64,000 nucleotides of DNA from Gammaproteobacteria bacterium (lineage in GTDB: Bacteria; Pseudomonadota; Gammaproteobacteria; Steroidobacterales; Foliamicaceae): assembly GCA_009838035.1 (NCBI GenBank), contig VXSK01000028.1:62001-126000 (forward strand), read 5' to 3'. A program made the position numbers and the translations under genes. How positions within the stretch are numbered: position 1 is the stretch's first letter; each line of letters starts with the position of its first letter. Shown one piece after another: positions 19,164 through 32,450 of the stretch. The notes under the pieces are model-generated. The model ran no database searches and was not told the DNA's origin. It saw only the letters and a program-made list of their open reading frames with translations.

Positions 19164-20420
19164 ATGAAGCAAAGGGGCGGTTGGACCGTAGCGATATTGA
19201 TGGCGGGATTATTTGCAGGCGCCGCCGGCGCTGATACCGAAGAGGACCTGCGGGTACTTGCACGGACCATCCACGAGCGGGTGATCGCCATCGATACCCA
19301 CGTGGACATCCCGCCGGATTTCGGCACGGAGGCTTACGATCCGGCGCGGGCCAAGCCGCCCGGCCAGCAGGTGGACCTGCCGGGCATGGAGCAGGGCGGG
19401 CTGGATGCGGCGTTCTTCATCGTTTTCGTGATGCAGCGCGAGCGCAGCGAGGCCGGCTACGCCCGCGCGATCGCCGACGCCTTCGTCAAGTACGCGGCCA
19501 TCCGCAGGATGACCGACGTCGACCACTCCGAACGCATCGGGCTGGCGCTTACCGCCGCGGACGTCCGCCGCATACACGCCGAAGGCCGCCGCGTGGCGCT
19601 GATCGGCATCGAGAATGGCTTTTCAATAGGCCGCCACGTGAACCTGCTCGATGTCCACTACGCGTCCGGGGCGCGTTACCTGGGCCTGGTGCACAACGGC
19701 CACAACGACATCGGCGATTCCGCCGTCCCCAACCTGGCGCTGGGCGAGCCCAGGTCGGAACATGGCGGACTGAGCGAGTTCGGCCGCGCGGTGATCCGGC
19801 GCGCCAACGAACTGGGGATCATGGTGGACATATCCCATGCCTCGGAGGCCACGGCGATGGATGCGATCGAAGCGTCCGAGGCGCCGGTGATCGCCTCGCA
19901 CTCGGCCGCCAAGGGCGCCTTCGCGCATGCGCGCAACCTGAGCGACGAAGCGCTGCTGGCGATGCGGGACAACGGCGGCGTGGTGCAGATCGTGGCCTTC
20001 GATTCCTACCTGCGCGAGACTCCGCCGGAAAAGATCGAGGCCATGGGCGCGCTGTACCGGGACATGAGTCTAAGGAATGCCGGCGATTTCGCCCGCATGT
20101 CCACCGAACAGCGTGAAAACTACTACTCGCGCCTGAGTGAAATTACCCGCATGCCGCCCCGCGCGTCGGTGAAGCACCTCGCCGATCACATCGACTACGC
20201 GGTCGGGCTGATCGGGATCGACCATGTGGGGATTTCGTCCGATTTCAACGGCGGAGGGGGCATCGAGGGTTGGGACAACGCCGGCGAAACCCTCAACGTT
20301 ACGGTGGAACTGGTGCGGCGCGGTTACTCCGAGGAGCAGATCGCCAGACTCTGGGGTGGCAACCTGCTCAGGGTGATGGAAGCGGTCGAGTCGGTCGCGG
20401 CGGGATTACAGGGGGAGTGA
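19164..20420 (+). CDS. Exported membrane dipeptidase (M19, renal dipeptidase family)
   Basis: A 418-aa M19 metallodipeptidase, hydrolysing dipeptides including D-amino-acid or dehydropeptide substrates. Starting at ATG 19164 it has a signal peptide (WTVAILMAGLFAGAAGA). Likely zinc ligands are in IDTHVDIP, the Glu of IGIENGFSIGR, the His of IASHSAAKGAFAHARN and the Asp of VGISSDFNGG. An upstream in-frame ATG (19116) would add 16 residues that spoil the signal peptide, and GGGGC precedes the chosen start. It diverges from the TonB receptor gene. Its last 15 bases overlap the convergent xseB. Confidence 0.93.
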   Translation: MKQRGGWTVAILMAGLFAGAAGADTEEDLRVLARTIHERVIAIDTHVDIPPDFGTEAYDPARAKPPGQQVDLPGMEQGGLDAAFFIVFVMQRERSEAGYARAIADAFVKYAAIRRMTDVDHSERIGLALTAADVRRIHAEGRRVALIGIENGFSIGRHVNLLDVHYASGARYLGLVHNGHNDIGDSAVPNLALGEPRSEHGGLSEFGRAVIRRANELGIMVDISHASEATAMDAIEASEAPVIASHSAAKGAFAHARNLSDEALLAMRDNGGVVQIVAFDSYLRETPPEKIEAMGALYRDMSLRNAGDFARMSTEQRENYYSRLSEITRMPPRASVKHLADHIDYAVGLIGIDHVGISSDFNGGGGIEGWDNAGETLNVTVELVRRGYSEEQIARLWGGNLLRVMEAVESVAAGLQGE

Positions 20421-20687
20421 TCCGCCTCCGCCGTTTTCGCCGTCCGGTTTCCTGAGCGTCTTGGGGTCGACGTCCTCCAGCATTCCATCGCTCAGGACCT
20501 GAACCTTCTGCTCGGCTTCCTTGAGCACCTGCTGGCAACGGCGCGTCAGCTCCACCCCTCGTTCGAACTGCCTGATCGCCTCGGCCAGGGGCAGGTCGCC
20601 CTTTTCCAGGTTGATGACGATCTGCTCCAGGTCCTTGAGCGCCTGCTCCAGGCCCTGGACGCCTTCGGTCGCTTTCTCGTCACTCAT
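20406..20687 (-). CDS. xseB: Exodeoxyribonuclease VII small subunit
   Basis: A 93-aa acidic helical protein with the XseB core ALKDLEQIVINLEKGDLPL, EAIRQFERGVELTRRCQ and LKEAEQKVQVL. XseB binds the large subunit XseA to form the single-strand-specific nuclease ExoVII. The C-terminal tail is Gly-rich and probably disordered. In many gammaproteobacteria xseB precedes ispA and dxs; here no isoprenoid gene follows, and the gene ends inside the convergent dipeptidase. Confidence 0.93.
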   Translation of the reverse strand: MSDEKATEGVQGLEQALKDLEQIVINLEKGDLPLAEAIRQFERGVELTRRCQQVLKEAEQKVQVLSDGMLEDVDPKTLRKPDGENGGGGSLPL

Positions 20688-20792
20688 TCCGGCAAGCTCT
20701 CCATGGCCGCATTGTAGCCTCGCGGGGGGATTGCACTTCGATCCCGCCCCTTTGTGTGCCTTCCTCTCGTGGGAGGCGGCATCCCGGGGGCT

Positions 20793-21227
20793 CTAGCGCA
20801 TGTTTTCCTCGGCTCGCTTCGCCAGCTCTTCCGGCGAAAGGGTTTCCTGGTGCGTCGCGATGCACCAGGTGTTGCCGGTCGGGTCCGTTACGACGGCGTT
20901 GCGGTCGCCGTAGAACATGTCCTGCGGCTCCTGAAAGGACTGTGCCCCCGCCTTGAGCGCCTGCGCGTAGCTGGCGTCGGTGTCCGGCACATAAATGTAG
21001 AGCATGCAGGGCAGCGCCGGGAAATCCTCCTGCGCCCTGCCCATCATTACGTACGAGTCGCCGATCAGGACCTCCGCGTGCCCCGTCTTGCCGTCCTGGT
21101 TGGGGACCCGCTCCTTTTCCTCGGCGCCGAATGCCGCCGTGAGGAAGTCCACGAGTTGGTCCACGTCTTCAACGACCATGTACGGCGTTACCGAACCGTA
21201 ACCCTCCGGAATGTAATGCACAGCCAT
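20793..21227 (-). CDS. VOC family (glyoxalase-fold, PhnB-like) protein
   Basis: A 144-aa protein of the vicinal-oxygen-chelate fold. Features are VTPYMVVEDVDQLVDFLTAAFGAE, HAEVLIGDSYVMMG, and DPTGNTWCIATH near the C-terminus, as in PhnB/YdcJ-type VOC proteins. The metal ligands and substrate are not predictable; relatives include resistance proteins and epimerases. ATG at 21227 is chosen because a good Shine-Dalgarno (GGAGAAGGGC) sits just before it, and a longer reading to 21314 adds a non-conserved leader. It diverges from katG across the inverted repeat. Confidence 0.85.
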   Translation of the reverse strand: MAVHYIPEGYGSVTPYMVVEDVDQLVDFLTAAFGAEEKERVPNQDGKTGHAEVLIGDSYVMMGRAQEDFPALPCMLYIYVPDTDASYAQALKAGAQSFQEPQDMFYGDRNAVVTDPTGNTWCIATHQETLSPEELAKRAEENMR

Positions 21228-21346
21228 TAAGCCCTTCTCCTTTTCACATTTGCGCTTGTACGTTTGCCCGGTCAACGAGGGTACCGATTCCCACGAATTT
21301 CGACAACTCCCCAAGCCTCCGAGGCACGGGGGCCGGCAGTCCCGGA

Positions 21347-21456
21347 GCCCTGTTCTCCGCCCCTTCCCCCGCGGGGGCGTCGGGGGCAGGAAGCCCCCGC
21401 CGAGCGTCAGGACGACTTTATGCGTCCCCCGCGGGGGAAGGGGCGGAGAACAGGGC
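21347..21456. repeat. 31-bp perfect inverted repeat with inner hairpin
   Basis: Arms at 21347-21377 and 21426-21456 are perfect reverse complements (31 bp) around a 48-base spacer. Inside the spacer CGGGGGC (21381-21387) pairs with GCCCCCG (21393-21399) over a 5-base loop. It occupies the 364-base gene-free gap between the divergent VOC gene and katG (21228-21591), so any promoter for either gene lies around it. No coding potential fits the arms. It could be a REP-like element, a small non-autonomous mobile element or an RNA stem in a leader. Confidence 0.9.
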
Positions 21457-21457
21457 G

Positions 21458-21505
21458 CACCCGAAGAAAAAGGAGCGCAGAACCAGGCTCACCCGAAGAA
21501 AAAGG
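21458..21505. repeat. Two 16-bp direct repeats upstream of katG
   Basis: CACCCGAAGAAAAAGG occurs at 21458-21473 and again at 21490-21505, immediately after the 31-bp inverted repeat and about 90 bases before katG. The 32-base period is three helical turns, so tandem binding of a regulator is conceivable. I see no OxyR- or Fur-like sequence that would tie it to peroxide control. Confidence 0.6.
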
Positions 21506-21540
21506 CGAACGATTGAGGCTAGAATATCGAGAGCGCGTGA

Positions 21541-23724
<2,184 letters not shown>

Positions 23725-23801
23725 TCCGGGCGGCGTTGGGACAGCACACCAGAGACGATAGGGCCTGAATTAGCGGATAGTTCCCGGGATACGGCACTGA
23801 C

Positions 23802-25685
23802 ATGAAGGCCGCCTATCGCGCTGACGACATTGAAGTCCTCAGCGGCCTTGACCCTGTCCGACGCCGGCCGGGGATGTTCACCGATACGGCGCGTCCCAAC
23901 TACCTCGCCCACGAGGTGATCGACAACAGCGTCGACGAGGCACTGGCCGACCGCAAAAAGTGCGATCGCATCGACGTGACGCTGCACGGGGACGGTTCGC
24001 TGGCCGTGGAGGACAACGGCCGCGGAATGCCGGTGGACGTCCACGAGGAAACCGGACTGACGGGCGTGGAGCTGATCCTGACTCGCCTGCACGCCGGGGC
24101 CAAGTTCTCGCGCCGTCAGTACCGTTATTCCGGCGGCCTGCACGGCGTGGGCGTGTCGGTGGTCAACGCCCTCTCGACCCGCCTCAAGGTGCGGGTGCGC
24201 CGCGACGGGAGCGAGTGGCACATGGAATTCGCCGGCGGCGAGCCCCAGCGGGCGCTGGAGGCTGTGGGAACCGTCGCGAAAGCCAATACCGGCACCTGGA
24301 TCCGGTTCTGGCCGGATCCCCAGTACTTTTCAAAAGCCAGTTTTCACCTGCCGTCGCTCAAACGGGTATTGCGCGCCAAGGCGCTGCTCTGTCCGGGGCT
24401 GACCGTATCGCTGACCACGGAGTCCGATGGCGCGCAGGTGAAGTGGCGCTACGAGGACGGTCTGGCCCAGTATCTGCAGGAAGAACACGGCGAAGGCGAA
24501 CGGCTGCCTGACGAGCCGCTGCGGTTTTCCCAGCTCGATGACGAGGAGCGTACGCTCGATTGCGTCGTGCAATGGGCCGAAGACGGCGCCAAGCGGGTCG
24601 AGGAAAGCTACGTCAACCTGGTGCCCACGCCGCGCCACGGCACGCATGTCAACGGTCTCCGCACCGGACTGACCGAGGGTTTGCGGGAATTCTGCGAATT
24701 TCACAAGCTGCTGCCGCGCGATGTGAAGATTTCGCCTCCGGACGTGTGGGACGGGGTGAACTTCGTGCTCTCGGTGAAGCTCGCGGAGCCGCAGTTCTCC
24801 GGGCAGATGAAGGAGTCGCTGGCGTCGCGGGACTGCGCCGGTTTCGTGGCCGAGGCCGTGCGCGGCGGCATGGCGCTTTGGCTCAACCAGCACTCGGAGC
24901 TGGGCGAACGGATCGCGAGGCAGGCGATCGCGGCGGCCCAGCGCCGGCTCAAGGCCGCCCGCAAGACGCCGCGGCGCACGCCGGTGTCGGGACCGGCTCT
25001 GCCCGGCAAGCTGGCCGACTGCGCCAGCACGGCGCCGGACGAGTGCGAGATTTTTCTGGTCGAGGGCGATTCCGCCGGGGGCTCCGCCCGCCAGGCGCGG
25101 CGCCGCGAATACCAGGCCATTCTGCCTCTGCGCGGCAAGATCCTGAACACCTGGGAAGTGGATTCGGCGGATCTCGACTCGTCTCAGGAGGTGCATGACA
25201 TCGCGCTGGCGCTGGGCATCCAGGCGGGCGATCCGGACCTGGGTAATCTGCGTTACCACCGCGTATGCATACTGGCGGACGCCGATTCGGACGGGCGGCA
25301 CATCGCCACGCTGATCTGCGCCTTGTTCGCCCGGCATTTTCCTGCGCTGGTGCGCGGAGGTCACGTGCACGTGGTCATGCCGCCGCTTTACCGGCTCGAT
25401 GTAGGCAAGGAAACGCACTATGCGCTCACCGAGGAGGAGCGTGAATCGCTGATGCGCCGCTTTGCCAAACGCAAGGTTGCCGTGACCCGCTTCAAGGGCC
25501 TTGGCGAGATGAGCGCGAAGCAATTGCGCGAGACCGCCATGGAGCCGGACACCCGCCGGCTGATCCGGCTTCAAATGGATGAAGCGGAAGATGCGTACAG
25601 GGTGCTCGACATGCTGCTGGCGAAAAAGCGCGCCGCGGACCGCCGGGCCTGGCTGGAAGACAAGGGCGACCTCGCCGCGAGCTGA
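23802..25685 (+). CDS. parE: DNA topoisomerase IV subunit B
   Basis: A 627-aa GHKL ATPase subunit close to E. coli ParE (630 aa). It has IDNSVDEAL (Mg-ATP Asn), the ATP-lid segment [17 protein letters not shown], and the Toprim region [19 protein letters not shown] with DADSDGRHI. The short length, without the GyrB insert, and the ParC-type partner immediately downstream separate it from GyrB. With ParC it decatenates daughter chromosomes. The stop and the parC start share one base (TGATG), so the two are translationally coupled. Confidence 0.97.
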   Translation: MKAAYRADDIEVLSGLDPVRRRPGMFTDTARPNYLAHEVIDNSVDEALADRKKCDRIDVTLHGDGSLAVEDNGRGMPVDVHEETGLTGVELILTRLHAGAKFSRRQYRYSGGLHGVGVSVVNALSTRLKVRVRRDGSEWHMEFAGGEPQRALEAVGTVAKANTGTWIRFWPDPQYFSKASFHLPSLKRVLRAKALLCPGLTVSLTTESDGAQVKWRYEDGLAQYLQEEHGEGERLPDEPLRFSQLDDEERTLDCVVQWAEDGAKRVEESYVNLVPTPRHGTHVNGLRTGLTEGLREFCEFHKLLPRDVKISPPDVWDGVNFVLSVKLAEPQFSGQMKESLASRDCAGFVAEAVRGGMALWLNQHSELGERIARQAIAAAQRRLKAARKTPRRTPVSGPALPGKLADCASTAPDECEIFLVEGDSAGGSARQARRREYQAILPLRGKILNTWEVDSADLDSSQEVHDIALALGIQAGDPDLGNLRYHRVCILADADSDGRHIATLICALFARHFPALVRGGHVHVVMPPLYRLDVGKETHYALTEEERESLMRRFAKRKVAVTRFKGLGEMSAKQLRETAMEPDTRRLIRLQMDEAEDAYRVLDMLLAKKRAADRRAWLEDKGDLAAS

Positions 25686-27940
25686 TGACCGGACCGCAAC
25701 TGACGCTGGTGCCGCGCGAGAACGCCGAAACGCGGCCGCTGGCCGAGTACGCGGAGCAGGCGTACCTGGACTACTCCATGTACGTCATCCTGGACCGCGC
25801 GCTGCCCCATCTGGCCGACGGTCTCAAGCCGGTGCAGCGCCGCATCGTCTATGCAATGAGCGAACTGGGCCTTGCAGCCACCGCCAAGCCGCGCAAGAGC
25901 GCCCGCACGATCGGCGACGTGATCGGCAAGTTCCATCCGCATGGCGATTCGGCCTGCTACGAGGCGATGGTGCACCTGGCGCAGCCTTTCGCCTATCGCC
26001 ACCCGCTGGTGGACGGTCACGGCAACTTCGGCGCAATCGACGATCCCAAGTCCTTCGCCGCCATGCGCTACACCGAGGCGCGCCTTACCGCGTACGCGCA
26101 AACGCTGCTGGCGGAACTGGGCCAGGGCACGGTCGACTGGACCGACAACTTCGACGGCACGCTCAAGGAGCCCGAACTCCTACCTGCGCAGCTGCCCAAT
26201 GTGCTGATCAACGGGTCCACCGGAATTGCGGTCGGCATGTCAACGGATATACCTCCGCATAACCTTCGAGAGTTGGCCGTCGCGCTGGAGAGGATCGCCG
26301 CGCGGCCGAAATTGCATTACGACACGCTCGCCGGCCTGATCCCGGGGCCCGATTTCCCGACGGGCGGTGAACTGATCACGCCGGCGGCGGAAATCCAGGA
26401 GATCTACAGGAAGGGGCAGGGCGTGTTCAGGGTTCGCGCATCGTGGAAGCGCGAGCAGGACGTTGTGGTGATCCACGAATTACCGTGGCAGGTATCCGGG
26501 AGCCGCGTGCTCGAACAGATTGCCAGGCAGATGCAGGCCAAGCGCCTGCCGATGCTGGAGAACCTGCGCGACGAGAGCGATCACGAGAACCCGGTGCGCC
26601 TGGTGCTGGTGCCCCGTTCCGCGCGCGTGGACGTCGATGCGCTGATGGCCCACCTGTTCGCCACCACCGACCTGGAGCGGTCCCTGCGGGTGAACCTGAA
26701 CGTCATCGGCGAGGACGGCCGACCGCGGGTCCGCGACCTGCGCGGCATGCTGGTGGAATGGCTGAAGTTCCGGCGCGCCACGCTTCGCCGCCGCCTGAAG
26801 CATCGCGAAGACCAGGTGTCGACTCGCCTGCACGTCCTGGAGGGCCTGATGATCGCCTATCTCAACCTGGACGAGGTCATCGCCATCGTGCGTTACGAGG
26901 ACAATCCCGGGACGCGCCTGATGGAGCGATTCAGGCTGAGCCGCGAGCAGGCCGAGGGCATTCTGAACATCCGGCTGCGCAACCTGGCCCGCATCGAGGA
27001 AGAGAAGCTGCTGGCGGAGCAGGAAGAACTCGAGGTCGAACGCGAGGTGCTGCGCGCGACGCTGGCGGACAAGGCAAAGTTCGACAAGCTCATGATCGCG
27101 GAATTACGCAAGCTGGCCGAGGAGCATGGCGACGAACGCCGGACGCGGATCGTGGACGATGCCGCGCCGGCGGCGGCATACCAGGAGGAGGACGTGACTC
27201 CGGCCGAGCCGCTGACCGTCGTGCTGTCGCGCCACGGCTTCGCCCGCGCCGGCAAGGGCCATGAACTGGACAGCGCGGCCCTGAGTTTCCGTCCCGGAGA
27301 CGAACTGCTCTGCGATCTGCAGTGCAAGTCGAATCAGCAGGTCGTGTTCCTGAGCAGCGAAGGGCGCGTCTATACGCTCCCGGCGCACAGCCTGCCCTCG
27401 GCGCGCACGCACGGCGAACCGCTGTCCAGCCGATTCAACGTGGCGGACGGAGAGCGCTGGAGCGGCGTGATGGGGGGCGATCCGGGGTCGCGATGGCTGG
27501 TATGCGGAACCCGCGGGCACGGGTTCGTCGCATCGACCGCAAAGCTGTTTTCGCGTTCGCGCGCCGGCAAGGCGTTTCTGAACCTGGCCGAAGACTCCGA
27601 GCCGCTGCTGCCGGTCTCCGTGCTCGATTCACCGTGCCGCGTTGCCGTGGTGTCAGGCGACGGGCGCCTGCTGCTGTTCGGCGTCGACGAACTGCCGGAG
27701 TCGGCCGCCGGCCGCGGAGTGCTGCTGATCGGGCTGAAGAACGGTGAACGGCTGGCCGCGGCGACGATCGTCGGGCCGCGCGACCGGCTGATCGTGCATT
27801 GCGGGGAACGCAAGATGACGCTGCGCGGCAAGACGCTGGAGAGCTACCTGGGCAAGCGCGCGCTGAGGGGCCGCATGCTGCCGCGCGGCTGGCAGAAAAA
27901 TGTGACCATGCTGGCGCGCGATCCGTTCCGGGGCGGATAA
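25685..27940 (+). CDS. parC: DNA topoisomerase IV subunit A
   Basis: A 751-aa breakage-reunion subunit, matching E. coli ParC (752 aa). The N-terminus has [20 protein letters not shown] and the quinolone-resistance region [15 protein letters not shown]. The active-site Tyr is in [12 protein letters not shown]. The C-terminal half is a ParC-type beta-pinwheel without the GyrA box. The Ser in HGDSACYEA keeps the quinolone-sensitive form. Coupled to parE. A weak hairpin (GGATA/TATCC) near 27934-27950 may attenuate downstream reading. Confidence 0.97.
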   Translation: MTGPQLTLVPRENAETRPLAEYAEQAYLDYSMYVILDRALPHLADGLKPVQRRIVYAMSELGLAATAKPRKSARTIGDVIGKFHPHGDSACYEAMVHLAQPFAYRHPLVDGHGNFGAIDDPKSFAAMRYTEARLTAYAQTLLAELGQGTVDWTDNFDGTLKEPELLPAQLPNVLINGSTGIAVGMSTDIPPHNLRELAVALERIAARPKLHYDTLAGLIPGPDFPTGGELITPAAEIQEIYRKGQGVFRVRASWKREQDVVVIHELPWQVSGSRVLEQIARQMQAKRLPMLENLRDESDHENPVRLVLVPRSARVDVDALMAHLFATTDLERSLRVNLNVIGEDGRPRVRDLRGMLVEWLKFRRATLRRRLKHREDQVSTRLHVLEGLMIAYLNLDEVIAIVRYEDNPGTRLMERFRLSREQAEGILNIRLRNLARIEEEKLLAEQEELEVEREVLRATLADKAKFDKLMIAELRKLAEEHGDERRTRIVDDAAPAAAYQEEDVTPAEPLTVVLSRHGFARAGKGHELDSAALSFRPGDELLCDLQCKSNQQVVFLSSEGRVYTLPAHSLPSARTHGEPLSSRFNVADGERWSGVMGGDPGSRWLVCGTRGHGFVASTAKLFSRSRAGKAFLNLAEDSEPLLPVSVLDSPCRVAVVSGDGRLLLFGVDELPESAAGRGVLLIGLKNGERLAAATIVGPRDRLIVHCGERKMTLRGKTLESYLGKRALRGRMLPRGWQKNVTMLARDPFRGG

Positions 27941-27976
27941 TATCCGGCCCAGCACACTGATCAGGGAAAGTGGCAA

Positions 27977-29500
<1,524 letters not shown>

Positions 29501-29527
29501 CGCGGCGACATTCGGGGGGCATTGCAA

Positions 29528-31540
29528 ATGTTGATCATTACCCAGGAATCTTGGCATGCGGATGCCACCGGCGCACGGCTGCTCAGCCTGGCCGAGGCTG
29601 CCTCCCTGCAATTCGGCGACATCGGCGGCTCCTTGTTGCTGTTGCCGCTGGGGGAGGCCGACTGGGAGCAGCCGCGCCCCGAACGGGAGTTGCTCGCCGA
29701 GGCAGGCGCGGCGTCGAACTTTCATGGAATCTACATCGCCGGCGCCGTGCCGGTGCTGGCGGCCCATTCGGACGAGCCGCAAACGGTGGGTTTCGTCGTG
29801 GGCCCCGACGGCAACACGGCCCTGCGCGTTCCGAAGATCACACCCGACTTCATCGAAGGATTCACCGACAGCGCCTGCGAACTGGGCAGGCCCGCCGATC
29901 TGCCGGTGCTGGACACGCCGCTGGGCCGGCTGGGCATTCTCACCGGCGAGGACATCCTGTATTCGCACTACGCCCGGGTGCTGACCTACAACGGCGCCGA
30001 AGTGATCCTGAACCCCTGCCGAGAGCGTCGCGACGCCGGCTTCGAAAGCCGCCTGCGCGCGCGCCGCACCCGCGCCTACGAGAGTTCCGCTTACGTGGCG
30101 GTCGCCACCCCCCACGCGCAGCTGTCCGGCGACGTGAACGTGCGCCTGCCCTGCGCCTCCGCTCTCTACCTTCACGACCAGCAGACGGTAGAGGAGGCCG
30201 GCCAGGGCGAGAGTTTTCTCAAGCCCGACTTCAGCATCGAGTTTCTGCGCCGCAAGCGCTCAACGCTGTTCATGAACCAGCCCGTGTACATGCGCAGCAT
30301 GCTCTACGCGCCCGGCTACCTGCAGGCGGCCGCTGCCGACCAGGCCGCCGCGCGGGAAATGCCGCAGACCCGCGACGGATGGAGCGAAGAAGCCGGCCGG
30401 CGGATCGCGGCGCAGGCGCAAGCCAACCGCATCGACGGGCCCACCGAGGACCAGTACTCGGCGCTGCTGGTCCAGAACGAGTTCCGCGTGATTCACATGG
30501 ACACGCCAAACCCCGAAGAAATCCTCAGGCAGAACCTCGACGAAGCCATCGGCCTGGCCGCACGCAGCGCCTTTATCCCCAATGTCCGGCTGGTGTGCTT
30601 TCCCGAATTCTTCATGACCGGCTCCGGCGGCTTCGGCAAGCGCACGCCCAAGACCCTGGAGCGCATCGCGATCACCTATCCGGGGCCGGAGACGGACGTG
30701 TTGAGCGAATTCGCGCAGAAGAACCACGTGTACGTGGCCGGCTCGACGTTCGAGAAGGACCCGCGCTTTCCCGAGCGGGTGTTCAACTCCGCTTTCATCC
30801 TCAACGATTCCGGCGACCTGATCCTGCATTACCGCAAGCTGCATTGCGCCGACATCTGGGGGCAGTTGCCCGACACGACACCCGGCAGCATCTACTCGCG
30901 GCTGGTCGAGGAGCTCGGCTACGACGCGCTGTTCCCGGTGGTGGACACCCCGCTGGGCAAGCTCGCCGCCATGGTGTGTTTCGACCACACCGTGCCGGAG
31001 ACGGCGCACATGCTGGCGAAACGCGGCGCGGAAGTGATCATTCACTGCACCTCCGATCCGCACGGCGCCGGCCGCCGGCCGTGGGAGGAGTGCCGCATGA
31101 CCCGGGCCCACGACAACGGCGCCTATATCCTGGCGCCGCGCCCGGGCGGCGAGTACTTCGACCCGCATGCCGTGCATCCGGGCACGTTCCTGCGCGGTTA
31201 TACGCGCATCATCGGCTACGACGGCCGCCTGCTCGGCGAGGCCGACACCTCGGGCAAGGTGAGCTTCCAGGCCAACCTGGACCTGGCCGAGCTGCGCCGC
31301 TATCGCGCCAAGGCGTCCGCCAACATGCTGATCTGGGACGAGCCGCGCAGCTACGTGGACTGGTACGAACAGGGCCACGGCCTGCCGGGCGACTTGTGGG
31401 CCGGCGACCCGCAGGACAACCCGTACGCGAATTTCGCGGCGATGAAGGACTCGCTCGAACGCTTCTACAAGGAAGGAATCTACCTGCGCCCCGGGTCAAC
31501 GCGAACCGGCGCCGAAACCGACGCCCGCAGCCTAATATAA
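29528..31540 (+). CDS. Tandem-domain carbon-nitrogen hydrolase (nitrilase superfamily), N-domain degenerate
   Basis: A 670-aa protein about twice the usual nitrilase length. The C-terminal domain keeps the full Glu-Lys-Cys triad: Glu360 (VCFPEFFMTG), Lys437 (HYRKLHC) and Cys484 (AAMVCFDHTVPE), followed by AKRGAEVII. The N-terminal domain has the same fold pattern (LGILTGEDILYSHYARVL, YNGAEVILNP) but its cysteine position is Gly140, so it should be inactive and may be structural. The product should hydrolyse an amide or nitrile in the cytoplasm. ATG 29528 follows a run of Gs; a TTG two codons upstream is possible. The stop lies inside the -10 box of the tRNA promoter. Confidence 0.88.
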   Translation: MLIITQESWHADATGARLLSLAEAASLQFGDIGGSLLLLPLGEADWEQPRPERELLAEAGAASNFHGIYIAGAVPVLAAHSDEPQTVGFVVGPDGNTALRVPKITPDFIEGFTDSACELGRPADLPVLDTPLGRLGILTGEDILYSHYARVLTYNGAEVILNPCRERRDAGFESRLRARRTRAYESSAYVAVATPHAQLSGDVNVRLPCASALYLHDQQTVEEAGQGESFLKPDFSIEFLRRKRSTLFMNQPVYMRSMLYAPGYLQAAAADQAAAREMPQTRDGWSEEAGRRIAAQAQANRIDGPTEDQYSALLVQNEFRVIHMDTPNPEEILRQNLDEAIGLAARSAFIPNVRLVCFPEFFMTGSGGFGKRTPKTLERIAITYPGPETDVLSEFAQKNHVYVAGSTFEKDPRFPERVFNSAFILNDSGDLILHYRKLHCADIWGQLPDTTPGSIYSRLVEELGYDALFPVVDTPLGKLAAMVCFDHTVPETAHMLAKRGAEVIIHCTSDPHGAGRRPWEECRMTRAHDNGAYILAPRPGGEYFDPHAVHPGTFLRGYTRIIGYDGRLLGEADTSGKVSFQANLDLAELRRYRAKASANMLIWDEPRSYVDWYEQGHGLPGDLWAGDPQDNPYANFAAMKDSLERFYKEGIYLRPGSTRTGAETDARSLI

Positions 31541-31541
31541 T
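31536..31541 (+). promoter_or_regulatory. Consensus -10 box (TATAAT) for tRNA-Arg
   Basis: TATAAT at 31536-31541 is a perfect -10 element placed 10 bases before the tRNA. It is followed by a GC-rich discriminator (CCGCGGC) typical of growth-controlled stable-RNA promoters. The -35 region is poor. The TAA stop of the nitrilase gene is part of the box. Confidence 0.7.
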
Positions 31542-31551
31542 CCGCGGCTGC

Positions 31552-31629
31552 GCGCCCGTAGCTTAGCCTGGATAGAGCATCTGGCTACGAACCAGAAGGT
31601 CGGGAGTTCGAATCTCTCCGGGCGCGCCA
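31552..31629 (+). tRNA. tRNA-Arg (anticodon ACG)
   Basis: A complete cloverleaf: acceptor stem GCGCCCG/CGGGCGC, D-arm beginning TAGCTTAGC, anticodon stem TCTGG/CCAGA with loop CTACGAA (anticodon ACG, read as ICG after deamination), and T-arm GGGAG-TTCGAAT-CTCTC. The 3' end is discriminator G plus an encoded CCA. The sequence closely follows bacterial tRNA-Arg(ACG), with a D-loop one base longer than in E. coli. It decodes CGU, CGC and CGA. Confidence 0.97.
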
Positions 31630-31689
31630 TATTCCCAGAGTCAACTCCGGCACGCAGCTTGCGACATCAGTCCACTTAGGAGGAAAGTC

Positions 31690-31986
31690 TTGACCATCGC
31701 AGGAAGAATCAGGCACCTGACGCGGATCGGCCTTTCGCACATGAATGAAGCGATCCTGGACGTGTTGTTTCATGCCCACGGAAAACCGGCCGGGCTTACG
31801 GCTGCGCAAATTCACGAACGGATGGGACTGGGCGAGGACTTTGGAAACCCGCCCCACGGCGTCGTAGAGGGCTTGCTTTCCCACCTGGAGGGCGCGGGCA
31901 GCGTCATATCCGATTCAACCCGTGCCCCGGATGGTGAAGTCACCTGGCGGCTGAAGGAACAGGAATACGCTCAGCGTTGCGACTAG
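31690..31986 (+). CDS. Hypothetical small protein, winged-helix-like
   Basis: A 98-aa protein starting at TTG 31690 behind an excellent Shine-Dalgarno (AGGAGGAAA). I do not recognise a family. The pattern of a helix, TAAQIHERMGL, a second helix GVVEGLLSHLEGAG and a strand pair ending DGEVTWRLKE resembles a winged helix-turn-helix domain, so DNA binding is possible. It stands 60 bases downstream of tRNA-Arg and 78 bases before the next gene. An internal ATG after about 17 residues is a weaker start with no comparable ribosome-binding site. Confidence 0.6.
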   Translation: MTIAGRIRHLTRIGLSHMNEAILDVLFHAHGKPAGLTAAQIHERMGLGEDFGNPPHGVVEGLLSHLEGAGSVISDSTRAPDGEVTWRLKEQEYAQRCD

Positions 31987-32031
31987 TTCCAACAGGCCCC
32001 GGGGCCGCTGTGCGGCATGGGCGGCCGCGTG

Positions 32032-32037
32032 TATACT
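32032..32037 (+). promoter_or_regulatory. Possible -10 box upstream of the methyltransferase cassette
   Basis: TATACT lies 26 bases before the 128-aa gene, directly before its ribosome-binding site (GGGAGGGG). The -35 region is not recognisable. If used, it would transcribe the 128-aa gene, the methyltransferase and perhaps the TonB receptor. Confidence 0.35.
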
Positions 32038-32063
32038 CGAATCGCGGAGTGGGAGGGGTTTAT

Positions 32064-32450
32064 ATGACCGACAATCCCGGCTACACGGCCGATTTCATCA
32101 AGTCCGACACGGACCAGGCCACGTTCATGAAGGATCCGGCGATGGATCATCTGATGACGGCGCTGGTGTCGGTGAGCACCGAGATCTGGGCGCAGGCCCG
32201 GCGCATGAAGATCATGGAGCGATTGCTGGAGGACCATGGGAAGGTGACGCGCGAGATGATCGAGGGTTACATGCCGAGCGCGGAGGAGGAGGCGTCCTGG
32301 CGTGCCGAGCGCGACAGTTTCATCGAGCGGACGTTCGGTTCGATCACGGTGGGGCATTCGGGCGAGGGCCAGCCGATGATGGAGTTCCGCAACCGGTCGG
32401 CCCCGGAGGGTCCGACGAATCGCGCCGGCATGGGAGGTGACCAGTCATGA
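32064..32450 (+). CDS. Hypothetical 128-aa protein of the methyltransferase cassette
   Basis: I do not recognise a family. The protein is acidic, mostly helical and lacks a signal peptide or membrane segment. A central stretch (DHLMTALVSVSTEIWAQARR, then a helix ending LLEDHGKVT) looks like a packed helical bundle. The ATG at 32064 has a strong GGGAGGGG site; the frame is open further upstream but without conserved features. Its stop overlaps the ATG of the methyltransferase by 4 bases, so it is co-translated and may be a partner subunit. Function unknown. Confidence 0.75.
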   Translation: MTDNPGYTADFIKSDTDQATFMKDPAMDHLMTALVSVSTEIWAQARRMKIMERLLEDHGKVTREMIEGYMPSAEEEASWRAERDSFIERTFGSITVGHSGEGQPMMEFRNRSAPEGPTNRAGMGGDQS

